NCBI RefSeq assembly: GCF_002102155.1
Contig: NZ_LQOU01000043.1
Coordinates: forward strand, 44,672 to 108,671
Direction of reading: 5' to 3'
Origin: Mycobacterium europaeum
GTDB taxonomy: Bacteria; Actinomycetota; Actinomycetes; Mycobacteriales; Mycobacteriaceae
DNA: 64,000 bases
A program made the translations under genes and the position numbers. The notes beneath the pieces are model-generated. The model did not search any database and had not been told where the DNA came from. It saw only the letters and a program-made list of their open reading frames with translations. This document shows positions 17,896-26,125 of this stretch, one piece after another (position 1 is the first letter of the stretch; the number at the start of each line of letters is the position of its first letter).

Positions 17896-19287
17896 TTACA
17901 GCAGCTCCAAACGTCGGGCCATGTCCGATGCGAACACCCCGGAGGGGTCCACCTTGCGCCGCACGGCGATCCATTCGTCGATGCGCGGGTACATGGCGTG
18001 GAAGGTCTCGGCACTCACCCGGGAATCCTTGGCGGTGTAGACGCGGCCCCCGAATTCCAGTACACGCCGGTCGAGTTCGTTGAGGAACTCGTTGATGCCC
18101 GGCTTGTTGGGGAAGTCCATCGCGACGTTCCACCCGGCCATCGGGAAACTCAGCGGCGCGCGGTTGCCCGGGCCGAAAAGTTTGAACACGTTCAGCGCCG
18201 AATAGTGGCCACGGGTCTGGATCCAGCGGATGATGGCCTTGAATTCGTCCATCGCGTCCGGCGGCACCAGGAACTGGTGCTGGGCGAAACCCATTGGGCC
18301 GTAAGCATTGTTCCAGCCGCTGACCAGGTCGAGCATGTGGTAGAACTGCGACAGATTCTGGATCTTGCCGGTGTAGTTTCCGCCGAGCCGGTAGTACACC
18401 TCGCCGATGGCCATGAACGAGAGCTTGTTCATCGCGCTGACCGGGAACACGTCGGGCACCGTGAGCAGTTGCGGCGCATCGAATTTCAGCGGGTTCTTGG
18501 CCAGCTTCTTGGGCAGTTGGTCCAGCTTGGCCAGGCTGCCGCGGCTGATGGCGGCGCGGCCCAGCTTGGGCGGCGGGCTGATCAGGTCGAACCACGCGCT
18601 GGAATAGGTGTAGTTGGCCTCGCTGCCGTCGAGGTGGGCCGCGACCGTCTCGTCGAGGTCCTTGGTGGCCAGCCCGTCGGCGATGAAGTAGGCCGTCTCC
18701 GTCGGCGTCATCTCGATGGTGGCGCGCAGGACGATTCCGGTCAGGCCGTTGCCGCCGACGGTGACCCAGAACAGCTCGGCGTCGTCCCCGTCGGGGGTGA
18801 GGGTGCGGACGGTGCCGTCGGCCATCAGCAGGTCCATCGAGCGCACGTGGTTGCCGAAGCTGCCCGCGCTGTGGTGGTTCTTGCCGTGGATGTCGCACGC
18901 GATCGCCCCGCCGACGGTGACCTGTCGGGTGCCCGGCAGCACCGGAACCCACAGGCCGAACGGCAGGGCGGCCTTCATCAGTTGGTCCAGGCTGACGCCG
19001 GCGTCGACGCCGACCAAGCGGGTGTCGGCGCTGATCGAGTGGATGCGGTTGAGCCCGGTCATGTCGATCACCAGGCCGCCGCCGTTCTGGGCGTTGTCGC
19101 CGTAGGACCGGCCCAGGCCGCGCGCGATCACGCCCCGCCCGTGCGGGCCGCCGGATTCGGCCACCCGGGCGACCGCTTTGGCGATCAGCTCGGGGTCGCG
19201 GGTCGAGAGCACCTCGGCCACCGACGGCGCGGTGCGGCCGAAGCCGGTCAGCCGGGTGGTGGTGGTCGGAACGTCGGTGCTCAACAT
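17896..19287 (-). CDS. dprE1: Decaprenylphosphoryl-beta-D-ribose oxidase DprE1
   Basis: 463-residue FAD enzyme (vanillyl-alcohol-oxidase fold) that oxidises C2 of decaprenyl-phosphoryl-ribose. The FAD-binding part has GRGLGRSYGDNAQNGGG-like sequence (ARGLGRSYGDNAQNGGG, residues 55-71) and CDIHGKNHHSAGSFGNH (131-147). The active-site Lys lies in NVFKLFGPGN (366-375). The position of the benzothiazinone-reactive Cys387 of M. tuberculosis is Ala389 here (GWNVAMDFP, codon at 18121-18123), a change known from naturally resistant M. avium. ATG at 19287 gives nearly the same length as Rv3790 (461). Confidence 0.97.
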   Translation of the reverse strand: MLSTDVPTTTTRLTGFGRTAPSVAEVLSTRDPELIAKAVARVAESGGPHGRGVIARGLGRSYGDNAQNGGGLVIDMTGLNRIHSISADTRLVGVDAGVSLDQLMKAALPFGLWVPVLPGTRQVTVGGAIACDIHGKNHHSAGSFGNHVRSMDLLMADGTVRTLTPDGDDAELFWVTVGGNGLTGIVLRATIEMTPTETAYFIADGLATKDLDETVAAHLDGSEANYTYSSAWFDLISPPPKLGRAAISRGSLAKLDQLPKKLAKNPLKFDAPQLLTVPDVFPVSAMNKLSFMAIGEVYYRLGGNYTGKIQNLSQFYHMLDLVSGWNNAYGPMGFAQHQFLVPPDAMDEFKAIIRWIQTRGHYSALNVFKLFGPGNRAPLSFPMAGWNVAMDFPNKPGINEFLNELDRRVLEFGGRVYTAKDSRVSAETFHAMYPRIDEWIAVRRKVDPSGVFASDMARRLELL

Positions 19288-19319
19288 CGTCAAAGAGGGT
19301 ACCGCTTGCGGACGTCGGC

Positions 19320-19748
19320 TCAGCGGATGCGGAAGATTACCGCTCGCTGGACGATGAAGTTGATCACCGTCGCGGTGCCCTGGGCGATCACGAACGCGAC
19401 CGGGATCGCCCACCCGCGGTAGTGCAAAAGCGCCAGGCACAGATGGTTGAGCCCGACCTGCACGGCGAAGGTGATGGCGTAGAGGAGCATGACCGCGACG
19501 AAGCGTGCGGTGCTCGGGGCCGCCTGGAACGTCCACCGGCGGTTGATCAGGTAGGCGGTGATGGTGCCGACGACGAAGCTGGTGGCCTTGGCCAGGTCGA
19601 CCTGGACGCCCACCGCCTTGTAGAGGATCAGGTACAGGCTGAAGTCCACGACCCCCGCCAGGCCGCCGGTGACGACGAACCGCGTCACCTGTGTCGTCAG
19701 GCTCAGCTGCGGGCTGGGCGGCGCGGCATCGGGCAGCGGGGCAACCAT
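19320..19748 (-). CDS. GtrA-family membrane protein (Rv3789 homologue)
   Basis: 142-residue GtrA-like protein with four membrane helices (around RFVVTGGLAGVVDFSLYLIL, FVVGTITAYLINRRW, FVAVMLLYAITFAVQVGLNHL and WAIPVAFVIAQGTATVINFIV). In M. tuberculosis Rv3789 affects arabinosylation and has been proposed as a decaprenyl-phosphoryl-arabinose flippase or as an anchor for AftA. The protein has about 20 extra N-terminal residues compared with the M. tuberculosis protein. It sits directly upstream of dprE1 on the same strand, as in M. tuberculosis. Confidence 0.9.
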   Translation of the reverse strand: MVAPLPDAAPPSPQLSLTTQVTRFVVTGGLAGVVDFSLYLILYKAVGVQVDLAKATSFVVGTITAYLINRRWTFQAAPSTARFVAVMLLYAITFAVQVGLNHLCLALLHYRGWAIPVAFVIAQGTATVINFIVQRAVIFRIR

Positions 19749-19790
19749 TGGGGGGAGTCTATCGGGGCGGCCGGAACGGCCGGGGACGCG

Positions 19791-20270
19791 TCAGCGGGGG
19801 AGTTTGACCGCTATCAACTCGACCTGCTCCTCGCCCTGCGGCGTCGAGTAGGTCACCGTGTCGCCCGCCTTGTGCCCGGTCAGGGCCTGGGCCAGGGGGC
19901 TGCGCGCGGTCAACGTCTCGCCTTCCCCGCCGGCGGGCGTCTCCTCCACGATCGAGATCACGCGCATCGTGACCACCTCACCGTCGGAGAACCGCAGGGT
20001 GACCTCGGTCCCGCCGGGCAGCGTCTCGGATTCGTCCGGTTGCGACGGCCCGGCCCGCAGCCGGCGGTCCAGCTCATTGATCCGGTCGCTGAGCCCGACC
20101 AGCTCCTCGGCGCGCTGGATCGCCTCGGCCGCATCGCCGTGATCGCCCACCATGCCGCGGTCGTTCCTGACCTCGACCTCGAGGCGGTCGCGCCGCTGCC
20201 GCAGCCGCTCCAGCTCCGCGGCCAGGCTCTCCCGTGCCGCGTCCGCCGCTGATTGGACCTTCTTGCTCAC
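19791..20270 (-). CDS. Gre-factor-like RNA polymerase-binding protein (Rv3788 homologue)
   Basis: 159-residue GreA/GreB-fold protein: an N-terminal coiled coil (residues 1-75, rich in Leu/Arg/Glu heptads such as LAAELERLRQRRDRLEVEV) and a C-terminal FKBP-like domain (SPLAQALTGHKAGDTVTY, residues 123-140). Rv3788 of M. tuberculosis binds the polymerase secondary channel but does not stimulate transcript cleavage, and represses transcription. The tip of the coiled coil reads VRNDRGMVGDHGDAAEA and not the cleavage-factor ENGDLKENAEY. GTG start at 20270. A true GreA is expected elsewhere in the genome. Confidence 0.88.
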   Translation of the reverse strand: MSKKVQSAADAARESLAAELERLRQRRDRLEVEVRNDRGMVGDHGDAAEAIQRAEELVGLSDRINELDRRLRAGPSQPDESETLPGGTEVTLRFSDGEVVTMRVISIVEETPAGGEGETLTARSPLAQALTGHKAGDTVTYSTPQGEEQVELIAVKLPR

Positions 20271-20456
20271 GTCGATGGACCTTTCGTCCAGTTTGCTCAG
20301 GTGGCGTTCCAGTGTTGCACCACGGCGCGGCGGCCGCCACCATTATCGGGCAAGCGCCCATCCGCGTTGCGTAACCGATATTCGAGTGGTTTGCGGGATC
20401 CCACAACGACTTCTCGGAGCCGCCCACCGGACGCCACGGTCCCTATCGTTGTCACT

Positions 20457-20810
20457 ATGAACGTCGATCTCCGGGCGCTGGGTGCGGGCCTGCTGTGCGC
20501 CGCGGTGTTCTGCTCGCCCCCGGCGGCGGCGGATCCGCCCGACGACGCCTTCGTCGGCGCCTTGGCGGAGAACGGGATCGTCATGAACGACCCGGACACC
20601 GCGATCTCGATGGCCCACACCGTCTGCGCCGGGCTCGACAAGAAGCAGAAATCGAGCGTCCTGGCGATGAAGGTGATGAAGGACGCCAACCTCTCGGCCC
20701 GGCAGGCGGGGTTCTTCGTCGGGGCGTCCGTCTCCGCCTACTGCCCGCAGTACAAAGGGCAGACCGACGGTTCGCTGGACTGGCTGAATGTGCCGCCCCC
20801 ACTGATGTGA
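20457..20810 (+). CDS. Secreted DUF732-type protein
   Basis: 117 residues from ATG 20457. An N-terminal signal peptide ends near PPAAADPPDD (cleavage about residue 25). The mature part has the DUF732 pattern: a FVGALAENGIV segment, a first Cys in HTVCAGLD and a second in SAYCPQY, likely one disulfide. Function unknown; such proteins are numerous in mycobacteria. A TATCGT -10-like hexamer ends 7 bases before the ATG, so the mRNA may be leaderless. It is the only plus-strand gene inside the arabinogalactan region, and the next gene converges on it with one base between. Confidence 0.8.
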   Translation: MNVDLRALGAGLLCAAVFCSPPAAADPPDDAFVGALAENGIVMNDPDTAISMAHTVCAGLDKKQKSSVLAMKVMKDANLSARQAGFFVGASVSAYCPQYKGQTDGSLDWLNVPPPLM

Positions 20811-20811
20811 G

Positions 20812-21642
20812 CTACACCCAGTACGGCACCCGGGCGCGGTACTGCCGCATCGCGAACGCCGCCAGCACCCAGCCGACGACCGTCAGTGCCACCACCACCG
20901 CCCAGTGCCGCAGCTCCTGGTGGGCGCCCAGCAGCGGGGCGCGCACGATGTCCAGGTAGTGCAGCAGCGGGTTGAGCTCGACGATGCTCGACCATCGTCC
21001 GGCGCCCTGCTGCCTCAAGGTGTCGTCGTTCCAGATGATCGGCGTCATGAAGAACAGCAGCTGGACGACCGAGAACAGCAGCGGACCGATATCGCGGTAG
21101 CGGGTCGCCAGGATGCCGAAACACAGTGACACCCAGATGCAGTTGAGCACGATCAGCCCCAGCGCGGGGATCACCGAGAGGTCTGCCCACGACCACGGCT
21201 TGGGGAAGATGATCGCGATGACGACGTAGATGACGATGTTGTGCGCGAACAGGATCATCTGCCGCCACACCAGCCGGTAGACGTGCACGCTCAGCGGCGT
21301 CGGCAACTGCTTGATCAGTCCCTCGTTGGCGACGAAGACGTCGGCGCCCTCGAGGATGGCGGCGTTGATCAGGTTCCAGATGATCAGGCCCAGCGTGACG
21401 TACGGCAGGTGCACCGAGAGCTCGAGGTGAAACAGCTTGGAGTACAGGCCGCCCATGGCGACGGCGGTGGTGCCGGTCGCGATGGTGATCCAGAACGGTC
21501 CCAGCACCGAGCGGCGGTAGCGCTGCTTGATGTCCTGCCAGCCCAGGTGCAGCCACAGCTCGTGCCGGCGGAAACCGGCCACCAGATCGCCCCGGGCACG
21601 GGTGAAGGTCCGCGACTGGGCCGCGGCGTCGAGAAACGTCAC
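20812..21642 (-). CDS. wzm: Galactan ABC exporter permease Wzm
   Basis: 276-residue ABC-2 permease (RfbA/Wzm type) with six membrane helices and the characteristic amphipathic N-terminal helix LHLGWQDIKQRYRRSVLGPFW. Rv3783 of M. tuberculosis exports lipid-linked galactan with Rv3781 (Wzt). GTG start at 21642 overlaps the glfT1 stop (GTGA). The glfT1/wzm junction carries a 57-bp tandem repeat, but it lies in the glfT1 frame and leaves the wzm start intact. Confidence 0.93.
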   Translation of the reverse strand: MTFLDAAAQSRTFTRARGDLVAGFRRHELWLHLGWQDIKQRYRRSVLGPFWITIATGTTAVAMGGLYSKLFHLELSVHLPYVTLGLIIWNLINAAILEGADVFVANEGLIKQLPTPLSVHVYRLVWRQMILFAHNIVIYVVIAIIFPKPWSWADLSVIPALGLIVLNCIWVSLCFGILATRYRDIGPLLFSVVQLLFFMTPIIWNDDTLRQQGAGRWSSIVELNPLLHYLDIVRAPLLGAHQELRHWAVVVALTVVGWVLAAFAMRQYRARVPYWV

Positions 21643-22667
21643 TGGGGTCCTCCAGGTTCCGATGGTGGCGACCCGCTTCGCCCGGCTTCGCCGCGCTCGC
21701 GATCGCCACGACGTTCCGATGGTGGCGACCCGCTTCGCCCGGCTTCGCCGCGCTCGCGATCGCCACCAGGCTTGCCGAATTGCTCATGGCGTCCCAAGCG
21801 GCGCAAGCGAATCCATTCGGCCAGGCCCTTGGGGTCGCGCCGGGTCACCAGGAAGTACCAGCCGAACCGAACCCACTCCTGAATCAGGAGCTTGCGCAGG
21901 CCCGGTTGTGCCAACAGGTAGCCGCGGTTGCGATAGGTGTAGAACCGCTTGTTGGGGTCGTCGGGGTATTGGGTGTGCATGCGACCGCCCAGGATCGGGC
22001 GGAATTCCGCCGAACCGCACGGGTGCAGGTAAACCGCGTCCAGGCAGGTGCCGAACGGCAGGCCCGATCGCACCAGCCGCCGGTGCATTTCGACCTCGTC
22101 GCCCCGGATGAACAGCCGCAGGTCGGGGACGCCGATCGCTTCGAGGGTGGTCGCCCGGAACAGCGCGCCGTTGAACAGCGAGGCTATCCCGGGCAGCAGG
22201 TCCTGTCCCGCTTCGGTGCGCAATTCGCTTGCGCGCCTGCGCCATACCAGGCCGCGGCGCAACGGGAATGCGAGCCGCTCCGGGTCGTCGGAGTTGCACA
22301 CCATCGGCGACACCTCGGCCAGCGCGTGCCTCTCGGCGCACGCCAGCAGGGTGGCCAGCACGTGCGAGTCCTGTGGGCGCCCGTCGTCGTCGGCCAGCCA
22401 CACCCAGTCGGCGCCCTGGGCCAGCGCGTGCAACATCCCCAGCGCGAAACCGCCTGCGCCGCCGAGGTTTCGGCGGGAGGCCAGATAGGTGGTCGGGATC
22501 GGTTGCGCGGCCACCAGATCGCCCACCCGGCCGGAACCGGGGCCGTCGTTGTCGATCACGATCAGGTGGTCGGGTAACCGGGTCTGGCTGCTCAGCGTGC
22601 CCAGCGACTTGGCCAGCTCGTCGGGGCGCCGGTGGGTGACGACGACGGCGATCACGGTCTCGGTCAT
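21639..22667 (-). CDS. glfT1: Galactofuranosyltransferase GlfT1, C-terminally extended
   Basis: 342-residue GT2 enzyme that adds the first galactofuranose residues to the rhamnosyl linker. GT-A motifs: VVVTHRRPDEL at the N-terminus, WLADDDGRP (metal-binding Asp triad, about residues 91-99), FNGALFRA and FIRGDEVEMH acceptor-site region. ATG at 22667 overlaps the wzt stop (ATGA). The M. tuberculosis protein ends shortly after KFGKPGG (304 aa); here the frame continues for about 38 residues encoded by a 57-bp tandem repeat (two copies of a 19-residue unit with DRERGEAGRSGSPPSE). The extension is probably a passive result of repeat insertion. Confidence 0.94.
   Translation of the reverse strand: MTETVIAVVVTHRRPDELAKSLGTLSSQTRLPDHLIVIDNDGPGSGRVGDLVAAQPIPTTYLASRRNLGGAGGFALGMLHALAQGADWVWLADDDGRPQDSHVLATLLACAERHALAEVSPMVCNSDDPERLAFPLRRGLVWRRRASELRTEAGQDLLPGIASLFNGALFRATTLEAIGVPDLRLFIRGDEVEMHRRLVRSGLPFGTCLDAVYLHPCGSAEFRPILGGRMHTQYPDDPNKRFYTYRNRGYLLAQPGLRKLLIQEWVRFGWYFLVTRRDPKGLAEWIRLRRLGRHEQFGKPGGDRERGEAGRSGSPPSERRGDRERGEAGRSGSPPSEPGGPQ
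21656..21766 (-). repeat. 57-bp MIRU-like tandem repeat, two copies, in glfT1
   Basis: Two copies (21656-21712 and 21713-21766, second one slightly truncated) of a GC-rich unit whose minus-strand core reads GCGAGCGCGGCGAAGCCGGG. The period of 57 bases is a multiple of three, so the glfT1 frame stays open through both copies. The same core occurs at 37860-37897 and 54610-54734, always where one operon gene meets the next. Size and placement match mycobacterial interspersed repetitive units. Confidence 0.85.
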
Positions 22668-23461
22668 ATCTCGTTGCGCGTTTCGGCCAGCACCTCGCGC
22701 ACGTGCCGGGCCGCGTCCTCCCCCTCGTAGGCGCGCACCACCTCTTCGATTCCGCCGGCCATCCGGATCACGCCGTGGTCGATCCACATCGCGGTCTTGC
22801 ACAGCCGCGCGAGGAATTCGTTGGAATGGCTGGCGAACACCAGGATTCCGGACCGTTCCACCAGGCTCTGCAGCCGGGACTGGGCCTTCTTCATGAAGTC
22901 GGCGTCGACCGCGCCCAACCCTTCGTCGAGCAGCAGGATCTCGGGGTCGATGCTGGTGACCACGCCCATCGCCAGCCGCACCCGCATTCCGGTGGAGTAG
23001 GTGCGCAGCGGCATCGACAGGTAGTCACCCAGTTCGGTGAACTCGGCGATCTCGTCCACCTTGGCCATCATCTGCTTGCGGGTCTGCCCCAAAAACAGCC
23101 CGCGGATGATGATGTTCTCGTAACCGGAGATCTCGGGGTCCATCCCGATCCCCAGGTCGAAGATGGGAGCTACCCGTCCGGTGACCTCCGCCCAGCCGCG
23201 GGTGGGTTCGTAGATGCCCGAAAGCAGCCGCAGCAGAGTCGATTTCCCGGCGCCGTTGTGGCCGACCAGGCCGACTCGGTCGCCCAGCTCGAGCGACAGG
23301 GTGATGTCCCGTAGCGCCTCGACGACGACGACGTTGGAGCTGTTGCGCCCGATCGTGCCGCCCGCCTTGCCCAGGAACGCTTTCTTCAGGGAGCGCGACT
23401 TCGCGTCGAAAATGGGAAATTCCACCCACGCGTTGTGCGTCTCGATGTGAGGACCCGCCAC
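22664..23461 (-). CDS. wzt: Galactan ABC exporter ATPase Wzt
   Basis: 265-residue ABC ATPase (Rv3781/RfbE type) powering export of lipid-linked galactan. Walker A GHNGAGKST at residues 67-75, ABC signature region YSTGMRVRLAMG (155-166) and Walker B EILLLDEGLGAVD (174-186). It lacks the extra C-terminal carbohydrate-binding domain found in O-antigen Wzt. GTG start at 23461; the bpa stop lies 11 bases upstream. ATGA overlap with glfT1. Confidence 0.95.
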   Translation of the reverse strand: MAGPHIETHNAWVEFPIFDAKSRSLKKAFLGKAGGTIGRNSSNVVVVEALRDITLSLELGDRVGLVGHNGAGKSTLLRLLSGIYEPTRGWAEVTGRVAPIFDLGIGMDPEISGYENIIIRGLFLGQTRKQMMAKVDEIAEFTELGDYLSMPLRTYSTGMRVRLAMGVVTSIDPEILLLDEGLGAVDADFMKKAQSRLQSLVERSGILVFASHSNEFLARLCKTAMWIDHGVIRMAGGIEEVVRAYEGEDAARHVREVLAETRNEI

Positions 23462-23472
23462 CGTGCTGCGCT

Positions 23473-23979
23473 TTACAGGTACTGACCGTGTCCGGATCCG
23501 CCGGGCTTGCCGACGCCGGGGGGCAGCGCGCCCTGACGCATGTTCTCCAGCTGCGCGCGGGCGGCCATCTGCTGGGCGAACAGCGCAGTCTGGATGCCGT
23601 GGAACAGCCCTTCCAGCCAGCCGACCAATTGGGCCTGGGCGATGCGCAGTTCGGCGTCGGACGGCGCCGCGTCCTCGTTGAACGGCAGGGTGAGGCGGTC
23701 GAGCTCTTCGCGCAGTTCCGGCGCCAGGCCCTCCTCGAGTTCGCGGATGCTGGTGGCGTGGATCTCACGCAGGCGGTTGCGGCTGGCCTCGTCGAGCGGT
23801 GCGGCACGCACCTCCTCGAGCAGTTGCTTGATCATGGTCCCGATGCGCATCACCTTGGCGGGCTGCTCAACCAGATCGGTCAGGGAGCGCTCGTCGGAGT
23901 CGTCCTCCGTCACCGCCGTGGTCCGCGGGTCGACGTCGCCGATGATCTCGATGCCATCGTCGTCGTTGCGGGTACTCAA
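23473..23979 (-). CDS. bpa: Bacterial proteasome activator Bpa (PafE)
   Basis: 168-residue ring-forming, ATP-independent activator of the mycobacterial 20S proteasome (Rv3780). A central four-helix region (about 35-150, e.g. VMRIGTMIKQLLEEVRAA, QLVGWLEGLFHGIQTALFAQQM) and the C-terminal tail HGQYL, whose GQYL (165-168) docks on the proteasome alpha ring. The N-terminal 30 residues are acidic and disordered-looking. It directs degradation of unfolded proteins such as HspR in M. tuberculosis. It lies 21 bases after the Rv3779-like gene stop on the same strand. Confidence 0.95.
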   Translation of the reverse strand: MSTRNDDDGIEIIGDVDPRTTAVTEDDSDERSLTDLVEQPAKVMRIGTMIKQLLEEVRAAPLDEASRNRLREIHATSIRELEEGLAPELREELDRLTLPFNEDAAPSDAELRIAQAQLVGWLEGLFHGIQTALFAQQMAARAQLENMRQGALPPGVGKPGGSGHGQYL

Positions 23980-24000
23980 TCCATCACCATCCTTTGCGGA

Positions 24001-25998
24001 CTAAGAGTGCGGCGCCGCGCCGCTTCCGCGCCATTCGTAGATTCGGGCTCCACCATTGTCGTAGATCAGCGCCCACGACGGTGATTTATCCAGTGACACT
24101 AGTCCGTCGGGTACGGCGAACCCGCGGACCGTCGGCCGGCTGGTGTAGATGTACCGGATATTGAGCGCTTTGATCGCCTCGACCACCCGCGGGTCGGACT
24201 CGCCCTTGCGGGCGTAGGCCCAGAAGATGTAGCGGTTGGGGCCCGGGCCCATCTGCTGGGGGTAGTCGTAGTGGGTCCACAGCGGGTGCAGGTCGGCGAC
24301 GGCGTACATCCACGCGGTGCCGTCGGTGTTGGCGTTGCCGATCACGGTGTTGTGCGCGCCGGGCAGCGTGGCCAGATAGGCCATGGCCATCAGGTCGCGT
24401 TGGTCGATCATCACCGAGTCGTACTTGTCGCCGAATAGGAACAGGTGTCGATAGAAGTAGTGGCGGGCGGTCAAGACGGTCGTCGCCACCAGCAGGACCG
24501 CCGTGGCGGCGGTCCACACCGGTGCGGGTTGGGGGCACCTCCCGCTTGTGGGGGACGGTTTGAATCGGCCGGCGACCCGTTTGGCGCCGGCCACCACCAC
24601 CATGACGATCACGAACAACGCGACCCCGGCCATCGGTTGCAGCAGCAGGGTGATCGCGGCCGAGATCCGACGCGGGTCCTTGTAGAAGAACTCCCCGAAC
24701 GCGCCGGCGATCGCGCCGACCGGGCCGCCGAGCGGGGTTCCCGCGTCGACCTCGACCACGACGAGCAGGAGCCACACCGCCAGCGGCCACCAGATCCTCT
24801 TGTAGGCGAAGAAGGCGCCGCCGATGATCGCGAGCGCCATGAGCCCGTACTGGTACGGGAAGTCGTTGAGGTGGCGCGAGTGCTGGAAGACGGCGTCGAA
24901 CAGGCCTCGCTTCTTGCTGAGGTAGGTGAGGAACGAGTGCCCGGCGATGATGTCTTCCTGCTGACGGACGCTGATGAACTGCGGCAACAGGATCAGCGCG
25001 GTGGCCACGGCCACGCCGGCAAGCGTCACTGCGTCGGCGACGCGGCCGCGGACCGGGCGCCGCAGCACGTCCAGCATCCACCAGGCGACGACGAACAGCA
25101 CGACGATGAACCCGCCGGTCAGGTGGACCGACATCACCCCCACGAAGGCCAGCACGGCGGCCGGGATCCGGTCGCGGTGGCGCAGCGTCGAGGCGATGAG
25201 CACGAACGTCGGCACGACGACCCCGTAGGCCGCCAGGTTGGGCATCGCGGCGACACCGAATTCGACATAGGGGAGGGCGGTGAACGACACCGACAGCGCG
25301 GCGGTGGTGGCGGCCGCGCCGGCGGTGAGCCATTGGCCCCAGTGCGGGCGCAGCAGCCGCCAGGCCAGCATCGCCGCGCTGGTGGGGAACAGCCAGACCG
25401 ACACCGCCACCGAACCCAGCGTGTAGCCGGTGGTCGGCGCCGCCCCGGTGAGCTGACAGAACACCGCCACCCACGCGTGGAACACCGACGGGTAATACAG
25501 GGTCTGGTGCGTTTCGACGTTGCGCAGCTCGCCCATGTGGGTGGACGATGCCTGCCCGGTGTCGAGGATGAAGCGCACCTCGTTGGCGTGCCAGACGGCG
25601 TCCCAGGTGCTGGGGATGGTCTGCCAGTGGGTGGCCAGGCCGCGGTAGGCCGCCCACATGATGAGCAGGGCACCCAGCAGCACCCCGGCCGCCACCGTGA
25701 TCGCGGGCCAGCCCCCGATGCCGCGGGCTTCGGCCGCGGTGTCGCGATAGCGGCCGAGCAGTAGCTGCAGGACCGTCATCACCAGGCACACCACGACCAG
25801 CGTGGCCAGCGCCGTCCAGCCGTTCCAGGGGATTCCGACCGCGCCGAACGGGATGATCGCCAGCGCGACCGCACCGTAGGTCAGCGCCGGGCCCACCGCG
25901 ACCGCGATGGGCCAACTCAGCTGACTGACACGTGCGATGATCGCTCCGGGCGCTATCAGCAAAAACAATGCGATCAGCGTTCCGAACCAGAGCCCCAC
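24001..25998 (-). CDS. Polytopic membrane protein, Rv3779 homologue
   Basis: 665-residue protein with about 12-13 membrane helices and a C-terminal periplasmic part. Length from GTG 25998 (VGLWFGTLIALFLLIAPG) equals that of M. tuberculosis Rv3779, which has been reported to make polyprenyl-phosphomannose; the biochemical assignment rests on that protein. An upstream ATG at 26127 would overlap the divergent aminotransferase gene and is rejected. A CATACT hexamer lies 6 bases before the GTG, as expected for a leaderless transcript. Confidence 0.85.
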   Translation of the reverse strand: MGLWFGTLIALFLLIAPGAIIARVSQLSWPIAVAVGPALTYGAVALAIIPFGAVGIPWNGWTALATLVVVCLVMTVLQLLLGRYRDTAAEARGIGGWPAITVAAGVLLGALLIMWAAYRGLATHWQTIPSTWDAVWHANEVRFILDTGQASSTHMGELRNVETHQTLYYPSVFHAWVAVFCQLTGAAPTTGYTLGSVAVSVWLFPTSAAMLAWRLLRPHWGQWLTAGAAATTAALSVSFTALPYVEFGVAAMPNLAAYGVVVPTFVLIASTLRHRDRIPAAVLAFVGVMSVHLTGGFIVVLFVVAWWMLDVLRRPVRGRVADAVTLAGVAVATALILLPQFISVRQQEDIIAGHSFLTYLSKKRGLFDAVFQHSRHLNDFPYQYGLMALAIIGGAFFAYKRIWWPLAVWLLLVVVEVDAGTPLGGPVGAIAGAFGEFFYKDPRRISAAITLLLQPMAGVALFVIVMVVVAGAKRVAGRFKPSPTSGRCPQPAPVWTAATAVLLVATTVLTARHYFYRHLFLFGDKYDSVMIDQRDLMAMAYLATLPGAHNTVIGNANTDGTAWMYAVADLHPLWTHYDYPQQMGPGPNRYIFWAYARKGESDPRVVEAIKALNIRYIYTSRPTVRGFAVPDGLVSLDKSPSWALIYDNGGARIYEWRGSGAAPHS

Positions 25999-26004
25999 TC
26001 GACT

Positions 26005-26010
26005 AGTATG
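26005..26010 (-). promoter_or_regulatory. Possible -10 element of a leaderless transcript
   Basis: CATACT on the minus strand is followed by six bases and then the GTG at 25998. With a typical 6-7 base distance from -10 to the transcription start, transcription would begin at the start codon. No clear -35 hexamer is seen. The same CATACT-N6-start arrangement recurs at 62593. Confidence 0.35.
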
Positions 26011-26125
26011 GCTGGCCGGGTGTCCTGGCTCGGGAAGCCACCGGCTGGCCGCAACGGCTCGAGCGTTCCGGGCACCCGCTACCGTCACGGTTTCGCCGAA
26101 ATGCGCAAGCTCTAAGGTGGCTGGC

